A stretch of DNA of 64,000 nt, taken from positions 1,550,001 through 1,614,000 of the forward strand of contig JACKBQ010000001.1 of assembly GCA_020634455.1 (NCBI GenBank). The letters run 5' to 3'. The DNA is from Ardenticatenaceae bacterium (GTDB lineage: Bacteria; Chloroflexota; Anaerolineae; Promineifilales; Promineifilaceae). Below, in pieces: positions 58,689 to 64,000 of this stretch; positions within the stretch are counted from its first letter, which is position 1, and each line of letters opens with the position of its first letter. Both the position numbers and the translations under genes were made by a program. The notes under the pieces are model-generated. The model saw only the letters and a program-made list of their open reading frames with translations, was not told where the DNA came from and searched no databases.

Positions 58689-58766
58689 ATCCACAGATTT
58701 CGCAGATTTCGCAGATTTTTTTCTCTAGACATCTCAGCGACTTTGCGCCTCTGCGTGGCTGTTTTC
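58689..58766. repeat. family F-type words (CCACAGATTTCGCAGATTT, CTTTGCGCCTCTGCGTGG)
   Basis: Tandem TTTCGCAGA words and the CTCTGCGTGGC word fill the spacer between the GNAT and CcmC-like genes. The arms are only partly complementary. Words of this kind are seen between genes of many unrelated bacteria. Confidence 0.5.
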
Positions 58767-58773
58767 ATTAAAC

Positions 58774-59400
58774 TCACGCCGTTTTGCGCAGCAGCATGAT
58801 AATCCAGACTGCCAGCCCGACAAACAGCGCCGTTACAAACAAAAAAGTGAATTGAATCGAGGTTGCCTGCGAAGTGGTGATAGGATCGCGAGGATGCAGC
58901 ACCAGCTCCGCGCTAAAGTTGAACCAGAAGAGGATAAAAATGATGCTGGCGGACAGCGCCCCACGCACGCGCAGCCACGGCTGCCAACTACCCAAAATCA
59001 GCATAATGGTAGCCACCGCCAGCCCGTTCAGCGAGGCGGCCATGCGCGGCTCTTGCAAAAAGACTGCACCCCAGTTATCGGCGGAGGCGACCATGCTCAT
59101 GAAGACACCCGCCGCATAAAAGCCAAGCGCCACCCAGCCCACTGGCGACAGCCAGCGCAGCCACGCCTGTTTTTGGGTGATGAGCAGGCCCAGGCCAAGT
59201 ACGGCCGTAACCATAAATCCCACCAGCCCAGTCCAAATCAGGCCAACGTGTACGTAAACCGAACGAATCCCGCCGCCCAGCGTCCGCTCCTCCGGCCCCA
59301 AGATGAGGAGCAATAACAACCCGGCCAACAAGCCCACAGGCACCCACCAAAACCAACCGGGGAACGGCCGTTCCTGTTGTTGACTACTTTTTATCTGCAT
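58774..59400 (-). CDS. CcmC/CcsA-like membrane protein lacking the WWD motif
   Basis: The 208-residue product has six predicted membrane helices. The opening LILGPEERTLGGGIRSVYVHV lines up with the GPEE..G..QRI.Y.HVP start of CcmC, and WFNFSAELVLHPRDPI near the end with its YFSV.WW.TLHP end. The heme-handling WGxWWxWDxR motif is replaced by NWGAVFLQEPRMAA, so heme transfer through that motif is unlikely. The ATG at 59400 overlaps the fabH stop, so the two genes are coupled. No other cytochrome c maturation genes are nearby. Confidence 0.55.
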   Translation of the reverse strand: MQIKSSQQQERPFPGWFWWVPVGLLAGLLLLLILGPEERTLGGGIRSVYVHVGLIWTGLVGFMVTAVLGLGLLITQKQAWLRWLSPVGWVALGFYAAGVFMSMVASADNWGAVFLQEPRMAASLNGLAVATIMLILGSWQPWLRVRGALSASIIFILFWFNFSAELVLHPRDPITTSQATSIQFTFLFVTALFVGLAVWIIMLLRKTA

Positions 59401-60541
59401 CACGCATCCTCGCTTCCGGTGTGGGCGAAACGGAAAATCGATCAATTATTCGACGACGCCACTTCTTTAGCTTGGATCGGCCACGCGCCACAATGTAGCG
59501 TGCACGTTTCCATTCCCGGCGCGGCAATGAAATCTCAGGCGGCGTCACGTTCCACTTTATCACAGAAGCTGCCCAAGTGAGCCCACCCCCAAAACCGACA
59601 AACACCACATTGTCGTCTGGGCGTAAACGGCCGTCATGCACCGCATCACACAAAGCAATGGGAATGGAAGCCGCCGAAGTGTTGCCGACTGCGTCAACGT
59701 TCATGAAAAACCGCTCTTGCGGGATTTTTAGCCGTTTTGCGGCCGTTTCAATGATGCGCGTGTTGGCCTGGTGCGGCACAATCAGATCAATTTCGTCAAT
59801 TTTCAGCCCCGCCTTGGCAATGGTCTCTTCAATGGAAGTAGCTATCACCTGTGTGGCAAAGCGGAACACCTGACGGCCGTTCATCTCCACCGTGTTCTTT
59901 TTGTGACCATTGTGCAAATATTCTGGCCCAAGCACCGGAACCGGATTGTGGTAAACGGCAGGCAGGCTCAGCAAATCGCCGCCAGAGCCATCGGAGCGCA
60001 GCGTGGAGGCCAGCACCCCGCCAGGTACCGAAGAGCCTTTCAGCACCACCGCTCCGGCCCCATCGCCAAACAAGATGCAGGTGCCCCGGTCGTCCCAATC
60101 CAGCACCCGCGACATCGTTTCTGCACCAATCACAATCGCATTCCGCACCGATTCCGTCTGAATTGCCTGCGAAGCCATGCTCAGGCCGTAGACAAAGCCA
60201 GAACAAGCGGCGCTCAGGTCAAACGCGCCCGCTTTGGTTGCCCCCAAATAATCCTGCACCCGACACGCCGTTGAGGGAAAAATGTATTCTGGCGTAGAGG
60301 TGGCTACAATAATCAGCTCCACCTGCGAGGGGTGCAGATCGGCTCGTTTCAGGGCGCGGGCGGCAGCTTCAAAGGCCAGCGTGGCTGTTGTTTCTTTTTC
60401 GCTGGCAATGCGTCGCTCGCGGATGCCGGTGCGCGAATAAATCCATTCATCGGAGGTGTCAACCATCCGCGCCAAATCGTTGTTGGTTAAAATTTTATCG
60501 GGGCGAAAGCTGCCCCAGCCCACAATATGTGCATATTTCAT
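59384..60541 (-). CDS. fabH: beta-ketoacyl-ACP synthase III
   Basis: FabH starts fatty acid synthesis by condensing acyl-CoA with malonyl-ACP. The Cys-His-Asn triad is seen in SAACSGFVYG, VPHQANTRII and VGNTSAASIP. The substrate loop DTSDEWIYSRTGIRERRIA is intact. After the normal end at about 335 there are about 50 extra residues, strongly basic (REWKRARYIVARGRSKLKKW, RRRIIDRF). A paralog for another pathway is possible, as the rest of the fab genes are not here. Confidence 0.88.
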   Translation of the reverse strand: MKYAHIVGWGSFRPDKILTNNDLARMVDTSDEWIYSRTGIRERRIASEKETTATLAFEAAARALKRADLHPSQVELIIVATSTPEYIFPSTACRVQDYLGATKAGAFDLSAACSGFVYGLSMASQAIQTESVRNAIVIGAETMSRVLDWDDRGTCILFGDGAGAVVLKGSSVPGGVLASTLRSDGSGGDLLSLPAVYHNPVPVLGPEYLHNGHKKNTVEMNGRQVFRFATQVIATSIEETIAKAGLKIDEIDLIVPHQANTRIIETAAKRLKIPQERFFMNVDAVGNTSAASIPIALCDAVHDGRLRPDDNVVFVGFGGGLTWAASVIKWNVTPPEISLPRREWKRARYIVARGRSKLKKWRRRIIDRFSVSPTPEARMRDADKK

Positions 60542-60833
60542 AGGATTCCTCAGAGCGGTTTACGGCCGTTTCTCTTCCACAGTACAAAACCCAGGCAACC
60601 CGGTTCCGTTGCGCCCATTTGCCAAGCAAGGCAGCAAGGATTATTCGTGAAAAACCGAAACTGCCAACTGTAAACCAGTTGCCAGATTGCCTGCTCACCC
60701 ACTGCTAAACTGGCAAATTGTGCAGCTTGGCACTGTTTTGGTGTCAAAAAACAGTTACAAGATGAGAAACCATCATGAGAGTGGCTTTTTCCTATTGGAT
60801 TTTGCAGCCTGAACCGCTATCCTACCGACAAAC

Positions 60834-63011
60834 ATGAACGATAACGAATACCAATCCTACACACCTGAATCTCCCAAAACCTCCAACGCCAACCGCCAAC
60901 TTTGGTACATCCTGAGTGGTTGCCTGCTCGTTTTCCTCTGCCTGTGCTGCCTGGCGCTAGGTGCAGGCTATTACGTTTGGACCGAATATGGTGATGACAT
61001 TTTGTCTGAATTTGGCACGGCAACCCCAGAACGACGCGATACCGAGCCGGATGAAGAAACGCTTCCCACCCGCGACAGCAACGAAGGACGCGAGGGCGCT
61101 GTGACGCCTACCGCAGCCATCGCCGCCCAGCCCAGCGCCACGCCAGAAGCATCTGCAACGCCAGCCCCGGAAGCAACCAGCAATGGGCTGCCCAGCCAGG
61201 CAATTGATGCCGTTATTCCTGGCGAAATTGACCAGCGCCTCTTGGCTGACCGGGCCGATTCTGATTTGGAACTTTTGTACACGACCAACTTCCCAACGCA
61301 TGATTATTTTGAAACGGCCGTACGCCTCGGCGGCAAAAATTTAGGGCCACGCACCCTGAGCAAACCCCTGCACAACGTGGGTGATGTGGAAACCTTCTAC
61401 AACGGCTCTGACCAGATCGAAGCCAGACTGGCAGTTGCCACCGAACACGTTTACTTTTGGGTAGAAGAAGGTTTGGATTTGGACCAAGCGGAGTTGGAAA
61501 CGGCCGTAAATCGTTTAGAAAACGAATTTTATCCCCAGCTCGTCCATCTTTTTGGCGAAGTATGGACCCCCGGCATAGATGGTGATCCCCACTTTTCCAT
61601 CCTGCACGCCCAAAGCGGTGCCAGCGACGAGCTGGGCCGCTTCAACTCCGAAGACCAGTACCCCAAAACACTCTATGGCACCTCCAATGAGCAAGAACTG
61701 ATCTACATGAACATGGCGGAGTTAACGCTGGGCAGCGACCTCTATTACGGTACCCTAGTGCATGAAGTGCAGCATCTCATCCAATGGTACCTGGATGCCA
61801 GCGAAACCGTTTGGCTTAATGAGGGGCTGTCTCAACTGGCCGAAATTTACATGGGGTTCGATGATACCGCCCCCAGCATAGATTATTTGCAGCAGCCAGA
61901 AATCCAGCTAAACACCTGGAACTATGACGATGAGTCGGTTTACGCGCATTATGCAGGCGCGTACCTGTTTTCGGTTTACCTGTGGGAACAGCTAGGCGAT
62001 GCCGCCATTCAGGAACTGGCACGACATCCGGGGAACGGCATGGCCAGCGTGTGGGACGTGCTGCGCGGCCACGCAGAACCAGGGCTAACGTTAGAACAGT
62101 TCACGGCCAACTGGGCCGCCGCCAACTATCTGGATGACAGCAATGCCAATCGGGCGTTTTATTACGAATCGCTCAACTTGCGGCAGCCTTACGTTGCCGC
62201 CAAAATGGAACCTGACGAACCATCATTGGATCGGCTGGAGGAGATGGCACAGTTTGGGGTGCATTATATTGATCTGAGCGATTTACGGGGGCCCACGACG
62301 ATTACCTTTGCGGGAGATACGGCCGTTGATCTCATCGGTTCCCCAGCACGAAGCGGCGAACAATTCTGGTTCGCCCCCGGCGTTGACGACATGGACGCCC
62401 AACTCACTGCCACGTTTGACCTCTCCGGCGTGCAGCAAGCGACGCTAAAATATGCAGTCTGGTACGAGCTGGAAGAGGATTATGATTTTGCCTACGTCTC
62501 TGTGTCGGCGGATGGCGGGCAAACCTGGGAGATTTTACGGCCGTCTCACTACAGTTTTGGCGATTTTGGTGAGGCTTACAACGGCCGTTCCGCTGATCGC
62601 AGCGACGCGGTAGACGGCTGGCTCAAACAATCCCTCAACCTCAACGAGTACGTTGGGCAAACCATCCAGGTACGCTTTGAACTCCTCACCGATGGCGGCA
62701 TTACCGACCGTGGCTTTGCCATTGACGATATTTCGATTCCTGAGTTAGGGTATGAATCCAATGTGGATGGTGGGCCAGACGGCTGGCAAGCCAATGGTTT
62801 TGTGCAAATTGGCTGGCAAATCCCCCAAAGATGGAGCGTACTGCTTATTGAAGAAGGCCCCAACCCCGCCGTAACACCCCTGGCACTAAACCCAGGCAAT
62901 CAGGGGCAATGGAACCTGGAAATTGGCAAAGGCGGTGGCGTTCTGGTCATCATGCCCCAAACCCCGTTCACCAGCGAAACCGCCACCTACTGGCTCTCTG
63001 TTCAACAATAA
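60834..63011 (+). CDS. membrane-anchored metallopeptidase, M6/immune-inhibitor-A-like
   Basis: The 725-residue protein is anchored by one N-terminal membrane helix (about 27-50) with the bulk outside. A Pro/Ala/Thr-rich linker (about 60-125) leads to the peptidase domain, with HEVQHLIQW near 310 as the HExxH zinc motif and WLNEGLSQLAE about 18 residues later giving the third Glu ligand. The C-terminal part (about 490-725) is beta-rich with the immune-inhibitor-A-like segments WYELEEDYDFAYVSVSADGG and DGGITDRGFAIDDISIPELG. A role in extracellular protein turnover is likely. At least five octamers lie in the gene. Confidence 0.82.
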   Translation: MNDNEYQSYTPESPKTSNANRQLWYILSGCLLVFLCLCCLALGAGYYVWTEYGDDILSEFGTATPERRDTEPDEETLPTRDSNEGREGAVTPTAAIAAQPSATPEASATPAPEATSNGLPSQAIDAVIPGEIDQRLLADRADSDLELLYTTNFPTHDYFETAVRLGGKNLGPRTLSKPLHNVGDVETFYNGSDQIEARLAVATEHVYFWVEEGLDLDQAELETAVNRLENEFYPQLVHLFGEVWTPGIDGDPHFSILHAQSGASDELGRFNSEDQYPKTLYGTSNEQELIYMNMAELTLGSDLYYGTLVHEVQHLIQWYLDASETVWLNEGLSQLAEIYMGFDDTAPSIDYLQQPEIQLNTWNYDDESVYAHYAGAYLFSVYLWEQLGDAAIQELARHPGNGMASVWDVLRGHAEPGLTLEQFTANWAAANYLDDSNANRAFYYESLNLRQPYVAAKMEPDEPSLDRLEEMAQFGVHYIDLSDLRGPTTITFAGDTAVDLIGSPARSGEQFWFAPGVDDMDAQLTATFDLSGVQQATLKYAVWYELEEDYDFAYVSVSADGGQTWEILRPSHYSFGDFGEAYNGRSADRSDAVDGWLKQSLNLNEYVGQTIQVRFELLTDGGITDRGFAIDDISIPELGYESNVDGGPDGWQANGFVQIGWQIPQRWSVLLIEEGPNPAVTPLALNPGNQGQWNLEIGKGGGVLVIMPQTPFTSETATYWLSVQQ

Positions 63012-63086
63012 GCGGTAATCCGTGATCCGTAAACGGTGATTTTATTACCGCTCACTGTTTACCGATTACCGCTAACCGCTAACCGC
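63010..63086. repeat. family A palindromic element, intergenic copy
   Basis: AGCGGTAATCCGTGATCCGT on the left is answered by GTTTACCGATTACCGCTAAC on the right. The element starts at the metallopeptidase stop codon and its end runs into the stop of the YtxH gene (63079). Confidence 0.75.
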
Positions 63087-63288
63087 TCTTCATCTGCTCA
63101 AACTCATTTTCCAACTGCTGGCGCGTTTGGGTGCGCGCCGCTTCCGCTTCTTGCTTGGCGGTTTCCCAGCGGCCAATCGCCTGCTCCCGCAAATCATTAC
63201 CAGAAGAGGGCGTTAGCAAAAGCGCCGTTACCCCACCAACCAATGCCCCACAAATGGCCCCTGCCATAAAGCTAAACATCTTGTTCAT
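63079..63288 (-). CDS. YtxH-family small membrane protein
   Basis: From the ATG at 63288 (GGAGCAGG just upstream) the product is 69 residues. It has one membrane helix AGAICGALVGGVTALLLTPS with the YtxH-type LLLTPSSGNDLRE end, then a charged helical tail (ETAKQEAEAARTQTRQQLEN). YtxH proteins are general stress-linked and of unknown action. The last codons lie at the edge of a family A repeat. Confidence 0.75.
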   Translation of the reverse strand: MNKMFSFMAGAICGALVGGVTALLLTPSSGNDLREQAIGRWETAKQEAEAARTQTRQQLENEFEQMKSG

Positions 63289-63307
63289 TACCTGCTCCTC
63301 AAAATTT

Positions 63308-63364
63308 AACCTCCGGGAGGTTCCAAAAATGACCTCGACGCTGCGCCAAACCTCCCGGAGGTTG
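63308..63364. repeat. AACCTCCGGGAGGTT double palindrome
   Basis: AACCTCCGGGAGGTT (63308-63322) and AAACCTCCCGGAGGTTGG (about 63347-63364) are each self-complementary and also pair with one another. They flank 25 unpaired bases upstream of the YtxH start. Confidence 0.65.
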
Positions 63365-63437
63365 GTTACCATTCAATAATTATACTTTACCCATTGAACA
63401 TCTGCCCATCGCCGCTATCATTGCTATAATCCAATCT

Positions 63438-63716
63438 ATGTCTGAATATATCGAAATTGAAACCGAAATCAGCGATGATGACAGCACGTTGACTGTCTAT
63501 ACGAATCTGCGCTTAAATGATGGCGAAGCGGAAATTTACCACTCCAGTGAAGCAATGGAAGAAGGTTCACCCGTAGCCCAGGCCTTAGCCGTCATTCAAG
63601 GAATTACTTACCTGCAAATTAAGGGAAGCGACCTCACGGTGCAACGCGAGCCAGATTCGCCCTGGTATGCCATTATCAGCGATATTTCCGCCGCGCTAAA
63701 GGACTTTTTCCTGTAA
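63438..63716 (+). CDS. stand-alone Nfu/NifU N-terminal-domain-like protein
   Basis: The 92-residue acidic product lines up with the N-terminal domain of Nfu proteins: GSPVAQALAVIQGITYLQIK matches the family's SPLAxxLFxIxGVxxVFxG, and GSDLTVQREPDSPWYAIISD the FVTVxKxxxxxW pattern. The C-terminal iron-sulfur Nfu domain with CxxC is absent. Function is unknown. It could be an accessory to iron-sulfur assembly elsewhere. Confidence 0.55.
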   Translation: MSEYIEIETEISDDDSTLTVYTNLRLNDGEAEIYHSSEAMEEGSPVAQALAVIQGITYLQIKGSDLTVQREPDSPWYAIISDISAALKDFFL

Positions 63717-63720
63717 GCAA

Positions 63721-63779
63721 GTAATTGAGTAACTGGGTAATTGCACAATTAATTACCCAATTACTCAATTACTCAATTT
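63721..63779. repeat. family B inverted-word hairpin, copy 2
   Basis: GTAATTGAGTAACTGGGTAA is answered by TTACCCAATTACTCAATTAC. It fills the spacer before the MFS gene and matches the word set at 2209-2263, which lies at the other end of the window. Confidence 0.7.
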
Positions 63780-63786
63780 CCTCCCC

Positions 63787-64000
63787 ATGCCGTCACGCCG
63801 CACACCTTCACCCAGAACCATTTTGCTCGTCGTCGCCTTTGGCGTCTTCGTCGCTGCCGACGATTTGACGGTGGTTTCTACCATGCTGCGCCAAATCATC
63901 TTCGATTTGGAGATTCCCCTGCCGGATGGGCTGGATCAGGCAGCCTGGATTGTGAATGCGTATCTGATTGCCTACGTAGTTGTGATGCCCTTCATTGGTC
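63787..64000 (+). CDS. MFS transporter, DHA2 (EmrB/QacA)-like, 5' part only
   Basis: The 71 codons inside the window encode a first membrane helix (TILLVVAFGVFVAADDLTVV) followed by STMLRQIIFDLEI and the start of a second helix (AAWIVNAYLIAYVVVMPFIG). The DLTVVSTMLRQI and AWIVNAYLIAYV patterns are those of 14-helix multidrug exporters. The gene runs past the right edge. Confidence 0.75.
   Translation, partial: MPSRRTPSPRTILLVVAFGVFVAADDLTVVSTMLRQIIFDLEIPLPDGLDQAAWIVNAYLIAYVVVMPFIG

Larger units (their letters stand above)
622..62588. repeat. dispersed octamer palindrome ACGGCCGT (about 98 copies)
   Basis: Counting by eye from 622-629 to 62581-62588 gives about 98 exact copies. The base composition predicts about one. 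Of these, 16 are in the 25 kb of ribosomal and rpo genes (16.0-41.3 kb) and about 82 in the remaining 39 kb. Copies occur in all reading frames (Thr-Ala-Val, Asn-Gly-Arg, Arg-Pro) and between genes, often within a longer AAACGGCCGTTTCC. Near misses with changed outer bases around CGGCCG are also frequent. The count may be off by a few. Confidence 0.9.

Noticed and set aside
60542..60833. The 292-base spacer between fabH and the metallopeptidase as a possible RNA gene
   Set aside because: No tRNA-like fold, riboswitch motif or frame was seen. It contains one octamer and a weak CAACTG/CAGTTG pairing only.
622..62588. The octamer as a set of DNA-uptake sequences or Chi sites
   Set aside because: Uptake and Chi sites are oriented and non-palindromic, and no competence or recombination genes in the window support this. 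A HIP1-like nature fits better.

Overview
The window reads as a chromosomal segment of a bacterium that is most probably a member of the Chloroflexota (Anaerolineae-like). This is an inference from the mix of families (DUF951, YabN-type methylase-MazG fusion, TrmB with a long C-terminal extension, DUF4097/DUF2089/SHOCT-like envelope genes, no sign of an LPS outer membrane) and from moderate G+C. No rRNA, tRNA, CRISPR array or complete insertion sequence was recognised.

Layout. 0.4-15.9 kb: a degenerate histidine-kinase-like protein, a uracil-DNA glycosylase, an M3 oligoendopeptidase, a hybrid sensor kinase, a hydrolase/acyl-CoA-ligase fusion, trmB, an arginase-family hydrolase, an ABC exporter, a membrane SH3 protein and mazG. 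16.0-41.3 kb: one long minus-strand block holding rpoB, the str genes (rpsL-rpsG-fusA-tuf), the S10-spc genes (rpsJ to rpmJ, with secY and adk) and the alpha block (rpsM-rpsK-rpsD-rpoA-rplQ-truA-rplM-rpsI), closed by an intrinsic terminator. rpoC does not follow rpoB, and infA and map are missing from their usual place next to adk and rpmJ. rpoB and rpsL each have a strong sigma70-type promoter. 41.6-47.1 kb: a GT4 glycosyltransferase, a TyrA-like dehydrogenase, an HD protein, a site-2 protease, DUF951 and a GT2 glycosyltransferase. 47.4-55.6 kb: a plus-strand locus of two DUF4097 proteins, a DUF2089 regulator, an ABC ATPase with two permeases, and small proteins that share a helical SHOCT-like module and a second paralogous core. 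55.6-64 kb: a 2H phosphoesterase, an XRE-cupin regulator divergent from a LysE exporter, a cysteine-free thioredoxin-fold protein, GNAT, a CcmC-like membrane protein, FabH, an M6-like metallopeptidase, YtxH, an Nfu-N-like protein and the start of an MFS exporter.

Two genome-scale signals stand out. First, the palindrome ACGGCCGT occurs about 98 times by eye count, where about one copy is expected by chance. It sits in all reading frames and in spacers and is about three times rarer in the ribosomal block. It leaves recurrent (E/D)TAV and NGR peptides in unrelated proteins and resembles the cyanobacterial HIP1 phenomenon. Second, many spacers hold imperfect hairpins built from short tandem words on one arm and the complementary words on the other. 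At least seven word families recur within the window. One copy lies in frame inside the uracil-DNA glycosylase gene and encodes about 24 residues, as Rickettsia palindromic elements do.
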